The notes beneath the pieces were generated by a model. That model was not told where the DNA came from. It made no database searches and saw nothing but the letters and a program-made list of their open reading frames with translations. A stretch of 13,115 nucleotides of DNA from positions 1-13,115 of the forward strand of contig CAZGKY010000055.1 of the NCBI GenBank assembly GCA_964525625.1. The letters are read 5' to 3'. How positions within the stretch are numbered: position 1 is the stretch's first letter; the number at the start of each line of letters is the position of its first letter. This DNA comes from Stramentimicrobium sp964525625. GTDB taxonomy: Bacteria > Atribacterota > Phoenicimicrobiia > Phoenicimicrobiales > Stramentimicrobiaceae. Below are positions 1 through 6,722 of the stretch, one piece after another. The translations under genes were made by a program, and so were the position numbers.

Positions 1-52
1 GCATACGAGATAATGAGCGGTGACTGGAGTTCAGACGTGGCTCTTCCGATCT
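1..52 (+). other. Illumina P7/TruSeq adapter with index (assembly contaminant)
   Basis: This is synthetic sequence, not genome. Positions 1-11 (GCATACGAGAT) are the end of the P7 flow-cell primer. Positions 12-19 (AATGAGCG) sit where the 8-base i7 index belongs; its reverse complement, CGCTCATT, is from memory TruSeq HT index D703. Positions 20-39 and 40-52 (ending GCTCTTCCGATCT) are the read-2 adapter, with one T missing at the 39/40 junction relative to the standard sequence. Genomic sequence starts at about 53, already inside the TRAP gene. Any annotation should be trimmed here. Confidence 0.97.
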
Positions 53-53
53 A

Positions 54-572
54 ATTTTACTGGGAATGGGTTTACCGACGACAGCAAAATATATAATATT
101 GTCCATTATGGCGGCTCCAGCCTTAGTACAATTAGGAGTATTACCCCTGGCAGCACATATGTTTATACTTTATTTTGGAGTTATTGCTGATTTAACTCCA
201 CCGGTAGCAGTAGCCGCTTATGCCGGTGCTGGCATTGCTGGTGGTAATACTATGAGAACCGGTTTTAATGCTGTCCGTTTAGCAGTGGCAGGATTTATGA
301 TCCCCTATATATTTGCCATCAATCCAGGGTTAATGGGATTAAAGGGATCTGCTTGGCATACTGTTCAATTAATGTTCACTTCTTTAGCTGGTGTTTTATC
401 CTTAGGTGCTGCCGCTGGTGGTTTTTTATTAGTAAAAACAGAGTTTTATGAACGGATTTTGTTACTTATTAGCGCTGTTTTGCTCATATCACCTGATATT
501 AAAACTGATTTAGTTGGCCTTTTTGGCTTAATCATTGTCTTATTTATTCAGTACAAGAAGCAAAATAAATAA
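54..572 (+). CDS. TRAP transporter, fused 4TM/12TM permease (C-terminal part, 5' truncated)
   Basis: About 172 codons remain of a tripartite ATP-independent periplasmic (TRAP) transporter permease of the fused small-plus-large subunit type, which normally works with a TAXI-type substrate-binding protein. The open frame runs back through ATT-TTA-CTG-GGA before the first ATG at 66, so 66 is not the true start; the residues GMGLPTTAKYI are the usual internal motif. Other marks are DLTPPVAVAAYAGAGIAGG followed by a methionine-lysine/arginine-threonine-glycine-phenylalanine-like stretch (MRTGF), and several hydrophobic membrane segments up to a short basic tail (QYKKQNK). It acts in the cytoplasmic membrane as an ion-driven solute importer. 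The substrate cannot be told, and no binding-protein gene is present here. The 5' end is cut by the contig boundary and adapter, not by mutation. Confidence 0.9.
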   Translation: MLLGMGLPTTAKYIILSIMAAPALVQLGVLPLAAHMFILYFGVIADLTPPVAVAAYAGAGIAGGNTMRTGFNAVRLAVAGFMIPYIFAINPGLMGLKGSAWHTVQLMFTSLAGVLSLGAAAGGFLLVKTEFYERILLLISAVLLISPDIKTDLVGLFGLIIVLFIQYKKQNK

Positions 573-599
573 TAAGTGTACTAATAATGATTTAAAGAG

Positions 600-615
600 A
601 ATATTTTAAAATATT
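600..615. repeat. 16-bp perfect AT palindrome before the DUF3048 gene
   Basis: AATATTTTAAAATATT is a perfect inverted repeat ending 4 nt before the ATG at 620. It fills the place where a ribosome binding site would be expected. It contains no G or C, so as RNA it would be a weak hairpin; as DNA it could be a protein site or chance in AT-rich sequence. Confidence 0.5.
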
Positions 616-619
616 TGAA

Positions 620-1567
620 ATGGTAGAATCAAAAGGTAACAAAATTTATTCTTATCTTCTTATTATAATAATAGCCATATTTTTTCTATTTAACGGTAAT
701 GATGGTATTTATGCTCAGATTTTAGAAAAAAATAGACCTATTGCGGTGATGATTGGCAATTCCCCGCAGGAAAGGAAGGTACAAAAAGGAATAGATAAAG
801 CAAATATAGTTTACGAAATTGAAGTGGAGTTCCCCTTTACCAGGTTAATGGCCCTTTATCTGGAAGATAAGCAAGCTATTATTGGCCCAATAAGAAGTAG
901 TCGTTATTATTTTTCAAGAGTAGCTATTGAATGGTCAGCAATTTTTGTTCACTGTGGTGGACAAAGTTTTAAAAATAACCAGGTATTAGATATTGATGAA
1001 ATAACTTATCATATACCTTTTTGGCGTGATGATAATATTGGTGGCTGGATTAATCTGTTTTCAGATATTGCAAAACTAAAAAAAGAAATTAGCAAAAATA
1101 TCTATGCTGAAATTAATGAAAACATAAATCATAACTTGCTTAATTTTCAGACCTCCTGGACTAAAAATAAAAATCAAATTAATAAAATTACTATCAAATA
1201 TAATGAAAATTATTTAATAAGCTATAATTACAATCCAGAGGAAAATAATTATTATCGCTATATAAACAATGAACCACATGTAATTTTGGAAAGTCAAGAA
1301 AATATTAAAGTGGCCAATATTATTATTCAATATGTGCCCATTAAAAAAATTGAGGGAGACCAGTTGGGCCGAGTAGAAGTACAATTAATTGGAGAAGGGG
1401 AAGGTAAATTTTTTCACTCTGGTATTTTTCAACCAATAAAATGGAGAAAACCCAGTAAAAATGAACAAACGGTCTTTTTTGATAGAGAGGGTACCCCAAT
1501 AACCATTAACAAAGGCGTAACCTGGGTGCATGTATTATCAACAGATAAAGAAATTTGGTTTAAATAA
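620..1567 (+). CDS. Exported DUF3048 domain protein (YerB-like)
   Basis: A 315-residue protein with an N-terminal signal peptide or membrane anchor: basic start, hydrophobic residues about 11-24, possible signal peptidase I site after YAQ at 31-33. There is no lipobox cysteine, unlike the lipoprotein YerB of Bacillus. The DUF3048 N-terminal domain follows, with RPIAVMIGNSP at 39-49, the VYEIEVEFPFTRLMALY stretch at 64-80, GPIRSSRYYF at 89-98 and IFVHCGG at 108-114. The C-terminal part (FFDREGTPITINKGVTWVHV) fits the second DUF3048 domain. Length is close to the family norm. The biochemical function of the family is not established; an envelope role is inference. The start is supported by the signal peptide, but no good Shine-Dalgarno lies 4-15 nt upstream; the nearest candidate is AGAGA at 596-600. 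It ends 22 nt before cdd, so the two may be co-transcribed. Confidence 0.85.
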   Translation: MVESKGNKIYSYLLIIIIAIFFLFNGNDGIYAQILEKNRPIAVMIGNSPQERKVQKGIDKANIVYEIEVEFPFTRLMALYLEDKQAIIGPIRSSRYYFSRVAIEWSAIFVHCGGQSFKNNQVLDIDEITYHIPFWRDDNIGGWINLFSDIAKLKKEISKNIYAEINENINHNLLNFQTSWTKNKNQINKITIKYNENYLISYNYNPEENNYYRYINNEPHVILESQENIKVANIIIQYVPIKKIEGDQLGRVEVQLIGEGEGKFFHSGIFQPIKWRKPSKNEQTVFFDREGTPITINKGVTWVHVLSTDKEIWFK

Positions 1568-1589
1568 TAGAATTACTGGAAAAAAAGAA

Positions 1590-1991
1590 ATGAAAGAAAT
1601 TTATCAAAAATTAATTGATCAGGCTAAAGAAGCCAGATTAAAGGCTTATGTTCCTTATTCAAATTTTGCAGTTGGTTCAGCATTAATGACTGAAAATGGT
1701 ACTATTTTTTCTGGCTGTAATATTGAAAATGTCTCTTTAGGAATAACTATTTGTGCGGAAAGAGTTACTATCTATAAGGCAATTTCAAATGGATTTAAGA
1801 GTTTTAAGGCAATTGCTATTGTCGGAGATACTGAAGAACCATGTTCACCCTGTGGTGCTTGCCGACAGGTAATGATAGAATTTTCACCTAACATGGAAGT
1901 AATAATGACTAATCTGCAAAATATGATTGAAATTGTAAAAGCAAAAGATTTACTTCCATTTGCTTTTAAGGGTAAGAAACTACACTCTTGA
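1590..1991 (+). CDS. cdd: Cytidine deaminase
   Basis: A 133-residue homotetrameric-type cytidine deaminase, which hydrolyses cytidine and deoxycytidine to uridine and deoxyuridine in pyrimidine salvage. The zinc site is complete: C55-A-E57, with E57 the proton shuttle, and C88-G-A-C91. These nearly match the positions in the Bacillus enzyme (53/55/86/89 from memory). YVPYSNFAVGSAL and the substrate-binding FSGCNIEN segment are present. A longer in-frame start at 1530 would add 20 residues overlapping the DUF3048 gene; the ATG at 1590 gives the standard family N terminus (MKEIYQKLIDQAKEAR) and is preferred. The upstream ribosome site is weak (GGAAAAAAAGAA). It is the first of two nucleoside salvage genes in the window; the other is the phosphorylase near the right end. 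Confidence 0.95.
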   Translation: MKEIYQKLIDQAKEARLKAYVPYSNFAVGSALMTENGTIFSGCNIENVSLGITICAERVTIYKAISNGFKSFKAIAIVGDTEEPCSPCGACRQVMIEFSPNMEVIMTNLQNMIEIVKAKDLLPFAFKGKKLHS

Positions 1992-2293
1992 TATTTATTA
2001 GATACATTTAGCCCTATCCGTTTGCGCTTAATAGCAGTAGTTGCTTTATTATTATTTATTTAATTTAAAATATATTTTGATTAGCAATGATATTTTTCCA
2101 TTTATCCACTGGGTAGTGAAAAAATTATTTTTTATAAGATTAGGGGGACAAAAAACACATATAAAGAAAAAATTGAAAAAGCTATCTTTAAAAATTAGAA
2201 ATTGTTGTTTTACAAACAAATTTTGTTACAGTTCATTTTAAGAATGTTACGTAAATATTTAATTAAACTAGAAGAGATATAGGTTAACATTTT
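1992..2293. other. 302-bp gap between cdd and recO, no gene seen
   Basis: No convincing coding sequence on either strand. A 66-codon frame from a TTG at 2041 to 2241 has no ribosome site and a K/F/I/N-rich composition typical of translated AT-rich spacer. Just after cdd there is a short weak hairpin (AGCA...TGCT around 2034-2045) followed by T-rich sequence, which might end transcription but is not strong. Two interleaved inverted repeats lie at 2205-2227. I see no recognisable remnant of era, the usual gene between cdd and recO in many Firmicutes-like genomes. No tRNA was recognised. Confidence 0.6.
2205..2227. repeat. Interleaved inverted repeats upstream of recO
   Basis: TTGTTT-TAC-AAACAA (2205-2219) overlaps AACAAA-T-TTTGTT (2215-2227), giving two adjacent dyads that share the AACAA bases. 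They lie about 65 nt before the recO start. The shape is that of an operator, but no known regulator site is recognised, and AT-rich spacer yields such dyads by chance. Confidence 0.35.
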
Positions 2294-3064
2294 ATGAATC
2301 GCTTATTTCGAACAGAAGGCATAGTTTTAAAGAGTATTAAGCTAAATGAAGCCGATAAAATAATAACTATATTCAGCAATGATTATGGTAAATTTCAAGG
2401 AATTGCCAAAGGAGTAAGAAAAATAAAGAGTAAATTTGGTAGTAGCATGGAAAATCTTACTATAGTAAAGTTATTAATTTTTAAGGGAAGAAATATTAAT
2501 ATTATCAGTCAATCAGAAATTATTTATTCCTTTTTTTCTTATTGCCAGGATATCTTCCGATATGGATTGGCTATTAATTGTGCTGAAATTATTGATAAAT
2601 TAACAATTGAAGAAGATGTAAATTATCGATTATATAATCTTTTTAAAAAATTGTTATTATTACTGCAAGATGAACAGAATCCCCTTCTGCTGGTTGAATC
2701 ATTCAAATGGAAAATATTTGGCATTTTAGGTTATCAACCTGAATTAAAACGATGTGTTTATTGTCATAAGCCTATGGCTGATTGCAAAGAAAAATACTAT
2801 ATTTTTGATATAGTAAAAGGTGGAATTAACTGCCTGAATTGCCAGGATAGAACAGGCTATTACCAGATAAAGATAACAGACTACCAACTAAGGCTATTAC
2901 AGCGTATGCGGGAGGCAGATTTAGAAAAAATACATAATAGGAAGATTGATCCAGGTATTTTATCTGAACTGGGGAAAATTACTGAGTTATACTTATCGCA
3001 TCATTTTGAAATAGAGAATAAAAGTAAACTTTTCTTAAATAGATTGCAATCATTGAAAAACTAA
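2294..3064 (+). CDS. recO: DNA repair protein RecO
   Basis: A 256-residue RecO, the recombination mediator that with RecR helps load RecA onto SSB-coated single strands in the RecFOR pathway and also anneals strands. The N-terminal OB-fold is seen in FRTEGIVLKSIKLNEADKI and in the GKFQGIAKGVRKIKSKFGSSM segment (residues about 32-52). The helical C-terminal half holds a zinc-finger-like motif with cysteines 154, 157, 180 and 183 (CVYC ... CLNC), as in many RecO proteins of Firmicutes type. Length is normal. The ATG at 2294 follows a weak ribosome site (AGGT about 10 nt upstream). It lies between cdd and glyQ, a common position in anaerobic low-G+C genomes, and probably ends its transcript in the hairpin at about 3179-3223. 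Confidence 0.95.
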   Translation: MNRLFRTEGIVLKSIKLNEADKIITIFSNDYGKFQGIAKGVRKIKSKFGSSMENLTIVKLLIFKGRNINIISQSEIIYSFFSYCQDIFRYGLAINCAEIIDKLTIEEDVNYRLYNLFKKLLLLLQDEQNPLLLVESFKWKIFGILGYQPELKRCVYCHKPMADCKEKYYIFDIVKGGINCLNCQDRTGYYQIKITDYQLRLLQRMREADLEKIHNRKIDPGILSELGKITELYLSHHFEIENKSKLFLNRLQSLKN

Positions 3065-3357
3065 ACACATGCTCCTTCTCATAGTATTTGAAATATATAA
3101 CATTATTTTTTTATTATTTCTATTTATAAACTCTTTCCCCACTTACTATTAACTAACTCTACTTCAAAAAAATATATAAAAGGCAACAATTTATTTCCTT
3201 AAAAACTTGTTGTTTTTGTTTTTACTTGACAAAAACCTTTCTCTAATAACAATTTTTTTGAAAATATTACTTCTTAACATATTAATTACCTATTCTGGGG
3301 AAAAATATCCTACAGGATTATAATAAAATCTTGGCCATAATTTTTTAAATGTTATCT
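3065..3357. other. Spacer after recO, no gene seen
   Basis: Very AT-rich with no supported gene. A 27-codon hydrophobic frame at 3069-3152 has no ribosome site and is treated as chance. The only structure supported is the terminator-like hairpin listed separately. The promoter and leader for glyQ begin just downstream. Confidence 0.6.
3179..3223 (+). terminator. Possible intrinsic terminator of recO
   Basis: AAAGGCAACAA (3179-3189) can pair with TTGTTGTTTTT (3207-3217), an 11-bp stem with two G-U pairs and a 17-nt loop. It is followed by a T-rich run to 3223 with one G. The stem is low in G+C, so strength is doubtful, but the A-run/stem/T-run layout is that of a rho-independent terminator and it sits before the glyQ promoter. 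Confidence 0.4.
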
Positions 3358-3386
3358 TTGACATCATAATTTGATTTTGCTATATT
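3358..3386 (+). promoter_or_regulatory. Sigma-A-type promoter for glyQS
   Basis: TTGACA at 3358-3363 is a perfect -35 box. After exactly 17 bp comes TATATT at 3381-3386, five of six to the -10 consensus. Transcription would start at about 3393, leaving a leader of about 210 nt before the glyQ ATG. It is the best promoter match seen in the window. Confidence 0.65.
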
Positions 3387-3392
3387 TATAAC

Positions 3393-3602
3393 ATTAAAAT
3401 CACTATAATATGAAAATGCAAGACTAATTTTTTACTAGAATGATATAGGAATTGAATAAGGGAGTAGATTATAATTTTATCCCTCTCCTAAATTTTATAA
3501 TTTTCACATACAGACTGTTGATTTATCAGAGAGGGATATTATTTATAAGATTGACGGATCACATAAAAAAATATCATAAAATATTTATTGAGGAACATTA
3601 AA
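3393..3602 (+). promoter_or_regulatory. Long glyQ leader with two competing hairpins
   Basis: AGGGA (3459-3463) can pair with TCCCT (3480-3484). Alternatively ATCCCTCTC (3479-3487) can pair perfectly over 9 bp with GAGAGGGAT (3529-3537). The two pairings exclude each other, as in an attenuator or a translational switch. In Firmicutes glyQS leaders are often T-box riboswitches of about this length, but the conserved T-box sequence (AGGGTGGTACCGCG or close) is absent, and there is no clear T-run after the 9-bp stem. The regulatory reading is therefore inference. Confidence 0.35.
3590..3594 (+). promoter_or_regulatory. glyQ ribosome binding site (decides the start)
   Basis: GAGGA lies 8 nt before the ATG at 3603. 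A start at the in-frame TTG at 3588 would put this site inside the coding sequence, so 3603 is chosen. Confidence 0.8.
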
Positions 3603-4484
3603 ATGTTTATCCAGGATATTATTTTTAATTTAGAAAGATACTGGAGTAAGAAAGGCTGCATTATACTTACTCCCTATGGCACAGAAGTGGGTGCTGGTAC
3701 TATGAATCCAGCAACATTTTTAAGGGTTTTAGGACCAGAGCCCTGGCGAACGGCATATGTCGAACCATCCAGAAGACCTGCCGATGGTCGTTATGGTGAT
3801 AATCCTAATAGGGTACAGTTACATTACCAATTTCAAGTTATTATAAAACCATCTCCTGATGATATACAGGATATATATCTTAAAAGTTTAGAAAAGATAG
3901 GCATTTATAGAAAAGAACATGACATTAGATTTATGGAAGGCGATTGGGAAGCGCCTACCTTAGGGGCCTGGGGATTAGGATGGGAAGTGGTTTTAGATGG
4001 TTTAGAAATTACTCAGTTTACTTATTTTCAGCAAGCTGGTGGAATTGATCTAAATCCCATTCCTGTGGAAATTACCTATGGTATTGAACGATTAGCTATG
4101 ATTGCGCAACAAAAGGATAATATTTATGAGTTATTCTGGAGTAAAGATATTACTTACCGGGAAATTCAGCACCAGATAGAAGTGGAGCAATCAAAATACA
4201 ATTTTGAAATGGCTAATATAAAAATGCTTCTTTCACTTTTTAATATGTTTGAAAAAGAAGCACAAAACCTAATTACAAAAAATTTATCAATTCCAGCTTA
4301 TGATTATACTTTAAAATGTTCACATACTTTTAACCTTTTAGATGCTCGAGGTGCTATAAGTGTCACCGAAAGAACTGGTTATATTACCAGAGTTAGAGAA
4401 TTAGCCAAACAATGTGCTCAGTTATATATTAAACAAAGAGAAGAATTAGGTTATCCATTAATAAAAGGTGGAAACAATGAATAA
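3603..4484 (+). CDS. glyQ: Glycyl-tRNA synthetase alpha subunit
   Basis: A 293-residue catalytic alpha subunit of the bacterial two-subunit glycyl-tRNA synthetase (class II, alpha2beta2). The cytoplasmic complex activates glycine with ATP, releasing PPi, and charges tRNA-Gly. Family hallmarks are YGTEVGAGTMNPATFLRVLGP (residues about 25-45), EPSRRPADGRYGDNPNR (54-70), the HYQFQV strand, GWEVVLDGLEITQFTYFQQ in the core, and the motif-3-like EITYGIERLAM (156-166). Length is normal. The ATG at 3603 is chosen over a TTG five codons upstream because of GAGGA at 3590-3594. It overlaps glyS by 8 nt and follows a promoter and a long leader that may control it. Confidence 0.97.
   Translation: MFIQDIIFNLERYWSKKGCIILTPYGTEVGAGTMNPATFLRVLGPEPWRTAYVEPSRRPADGRYGDNPNRVQLHYQFQVIIKPSPDDIQDIYLKSLEKIGIYRKEHDIRFMEGDWEAPTLGAWGLGWEVVLDGLEITQFTYFQQAGGIDLNPIPVEITYGIERLAMIAQQKDNIYELFWSKDITYREIQHQIEVEQSKYNFEMANIKMLLSLFNMFEKEAQNLITKNLSIPAYDYTLKCSHTFNLLDARGAISVTERTGYITRVRELAKQCAQLYIKQREELGYPLIKGGNNE
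4463..4471 (+). promoter_or_regulatory. glyS ribosome binding site inside glyQ (decides the start)
   Basis: AAAAGGTGG lies 5 nt before the ATG at 4477, within the last codons of glyQ. A GTG start at 4468 would fall inside this site and is rejected. The arrangement suggests translational coupling of the two subunits. Confidence 0.75.
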
Positions 4485-6603
4485 TTTTATTTTAGAAATT
4501 GGCACTGAGGAGATTCCCTCTCTTTATATTGATAATATTGTAGAGAGTTTAGAAAAAGATACAAAAAAAATATTAGAACAACTTCATGTAGATTGTCATA
4601 ACATCTACGCCCTTGGCACTCCAAGACGTTTAGTAGTCTTTATAGAAGGCATTTCCTCTCAACAGGAGGATATTGTCCATAAGATTAAAGGCCCTTCCTT
4701 AGCAGTGGCATTTGAAAAAGATGGCAAACCCCAAAATGCTGTAATTAAATTTGCTCAAGCAAACCAGGTTAAGATAGAAGATTTATTAGTCGAAAAAACT
4801 AATAAAGGTCAATATATTTTTGCACAAAAAATAATAAAAGGAAAAAGAATAGAATTATTATTACCAGAAATTTGCTTAAATCTAATTACCAATATCAGTT
4901 TACCTAAATCAATGAGATGGGGAACAACCTCCCTTAGATTTATTAGGCCCATCAGGTGGTTATTAGCTTTGTATAATAACCAGATTATCTCCTTCCAATT
5001 ACATAATTTAACATCTGGACGAAAGACTTATGGTCACCGTTTGCTATCACCAGGAATGGTAAAGATTCCCAATGCCAGTGAGTATTTTAATATTCTGAAA
5101 GAACGATTTGTAATTTGTGATGCTGAAATTAGAAAAAAAGAAATAACAAGCCAAATTAAAAATATTATTAAAAATAACAACGGTAAGGAATACGTGGAAC
5201 CATCTTTATTAGAAGAGGTAAAAAATTTAGTGGAATATCCCAAAGTATTATTGGGTAAATTTGATGAAAAATATCTTGATTTACCAAAAGAAGTACTGAC
5301 AGCAGTAATGATAAAACATCAGAAATATTTTCCTATTTATAATAATGATGATTCTTTATTACCCTTTTTTTTGGTTGTAATTAATGGTAACCAAAATCAA
5401 TATATAGAAAATATTATTCGAGGTAATGAAAGGGTATTAAAGGCAAGATTAGAGGATGCCAAATTTTTTTTCCAAGAAGATCAAAAGATTGCCAAACTCG
5501 GTCTAAAACCCTTAGAGGGCAATATAGAAAAATTAAAAAATATTATTTTTCAGGAAAACTTAGGAACCATTTATGATAAGGTAGAAAGATTAATTACTTT
5601 ATCCCAAAAAATTGGTGAAGACCTCCGATTAAACGAAAATTCACTGCAAATATTAAAAAGGGCTGCTCAAATATGTAAGTCAGACCTGGTTAGTGAAATG
5701 GTAAAAGAATTTCCTGAATTACAGGGAATTATGGGCCGGGAATACGCACTTCTCCAGGGGGAAGCCCCAGCAGTAGCTACAACAATATTTGAACATTATT
5801 TACCCAGATTTTCTGGTGATAATTTCCCAAAAACTATAACCGGAAGTATACTTAGTATTGTTGATAAATTAGATAACATTATTGCCTGCTTCCTCAATAA
5901 TATTATTCCTGATGGTTCCCAAGATCCGTATGCCTTACGAAGGCAGGCTCTGGGGATTATAAATATTGTTTTACTACATAATCTGGAATTTTCTTTAAGT
6001 AAGATAATTAATTTGAATATTAATTTGCTTAGGAATAATAAAAATTTAGCCGAGCAGAAAGTTTTTCTCAAGAGAATTGATACTCAAGATATTAAATATT
6101 TTATTTTCCAGCGTTTTCGTTTTCTGCTGTTAGAAAGAGGATTTAAATATGATATAATTGATGCAGTATTGGCAATAAATCCAGATAGCATTCTTGATAT
6201 TTTAGCTCGCATAAAAGCTATACAAAACATTTATCATACTTCCAGTTTTACCAGGATAATAACTGCAGCTACCAGAGCTTTTAATTTATCCAGAAACATT
6301 ACTGAACTAAGCATTGACAATAACCTCTTTCAGGAACAAGAAGAGGTTACTCTTTACCTTTCTTACCTTAAAGTAAGAGAAAATGTAACTACCTTAATTG
6401 CTAAACATGACTATATTACAATTTTTACCAATTTAGCACAATTAAATAAACCTATTGATAATTTTTTTGATAAAGTTTTAGTAATGGTAAAAGAAGAAAG
6501 GGTTCGTCATAATAGATTGGCTTTACTAAAATCGATTGCCAATTTATATAATACAGTTGCTGATTTGACAAAAATTGCTTTATCTAAGGGTGGTGCTAAT
6601 TGA
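4477..6603 (+). CDS. glyS: Glycyl-tRNA synthetase beta subunit
   Basis: A 708-residue beta subunit, which binds tRNA-Gly for the alpha2beta2 synthetase. The N terminus FILEIGTEEIP (4-14) and GTPRRL (47-52) are standard. The middle holds KIKGPS, KSMRWG, RPIRWLLALY, VMIKHQKYFP and GNERVLKARLEDAKFFFQED. The region from about 400 has DLVSEMVKEFPELQGIMGREYA and the HD-like helical domain ending near DPYALRRQALGI (483-494). The C terminus fits the DALR-type anticodon-binding domain (VKEERVRHNRLALLKSIANL). Length is close to the usual 690-710. The start overlaps glyQ by 8 nt. It ends in TGA at 6601-6603, 119 bp before ppdK. Two T8 runs (5365-5372 and 5464-5471) lie within the gene without breaking the frame. 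Confidence 0.97.
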   Translation: MNNFILEIGTEEIPSLYIDNIVESLEKDTKKILEQLHVDCHNIYALGTPRRLVVFIEGISSQQEDIVHKIKGPSLAVAFEKDGKPQNAVIKFAQANQVKIEDLLVEKTNKGQYIFAQKIIKGKRIELLLPEICLNLITNISLPKSMRWGTTSLRFIRPIRWLLALYNNQIISFQLHNLTSGRKTYGHRLLSPGMVKIPNASEYFNILKERFVICDAEIRKKEITSQIKNIIKNNNGKEYVEPSLLEEVKNLVEYPKVLLGKFDEKYLDLPKEVLTAVMIKHQKYFPIYNNDDSLLPFFLVVINGNQNQYIENIIRGNERVLKARLEDAKFFFQEDQKIAKLGLKPLEGNIEKLKNIIFQENLGTIYDKVERLITLSQKIGEDLRLNENSLQILKRAAQICKSDLVSEMVKEFPELQGIMGREYALLQGEAPAVATTIFEHYLPRFSGDNFPKTITGSILSIVDKLDNIIACFLNNIIPDGSQDPYALRRQALGIINIVLLHNLEFSLSKIINLNINLLRNNKNLAEQKVFLKRIDTQDIKYFIFQRFRFLLLERGFKYDIIDAVLAINPDSILDILARIKAIQNIYHTSSFTRIITAATRAFNLSRNITELSIDNNLFQEQEEVTLYLSYLKVRENVTTLIAKHDYITIFTNLAQLNKPIDNFFDKVLVMVKEERVRHNRLALLKSIANLYNTVADLTKIALSKGGAN

Positions 6604-6637
6604 TATTACAATCTTATGACTACCATTAAAATTTTAC

Positions 6638-6666
6638 TTAACAATAAAGAGATATTATTATATACT
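6638..6666 (+). promoter_or_regulatory. Probable promoter of ppdK
   Basis: TTAACA at 6638-6643 (five of six to the -35 consensus), a 17-bp spacer, then TATACT at 6661-6666 (five of six to -10). The predicted start at about 6673 gives a leader of roughly 50 nt. No hairpin with a T-run was seen between glyS and this site, so readthrough from glyS is also possible. Confidence 0.5.
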
Positions 6667-6722
6667 TTAAACAACTACTTTTTAAACAATTAAATATATT
6701 ATTTTTAGAAGGAGAATATAAA

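Noticed and set aside
1530..1589. N-terminal extension of cytidine deaminase
   Set aside because: It overlaps the DUF3048 gene, lacks a ribosome site and adds residues not found in the family; the ATG at 1590 gives the normal N terminus.
2041..2241. 66-codon ORF with TTG start between cdd and recO
   Set aside because: No ribosome binding site, low-complexity K/F/I/N composition and no recognisable motif; treated as spacer.
3069..3152. 27-codon hydrophobic ORF (MLLLIVFEIY...), possible small toxin or membrane peptide
   Set aside because: No ribosome site, and AT-rich spacer readily gives F/I/L-rich frames; no antisense RNA or partner gene is visible.
3226..3254. Second promoter starting with TTGACA at 3226
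   Set aside because: The -35 box is perfect, but 16-18 bp downstream there is only AACAAT/ACAATT/CAATTT, a poor -10, and the site overlaps the T-run of the terminator candidate.
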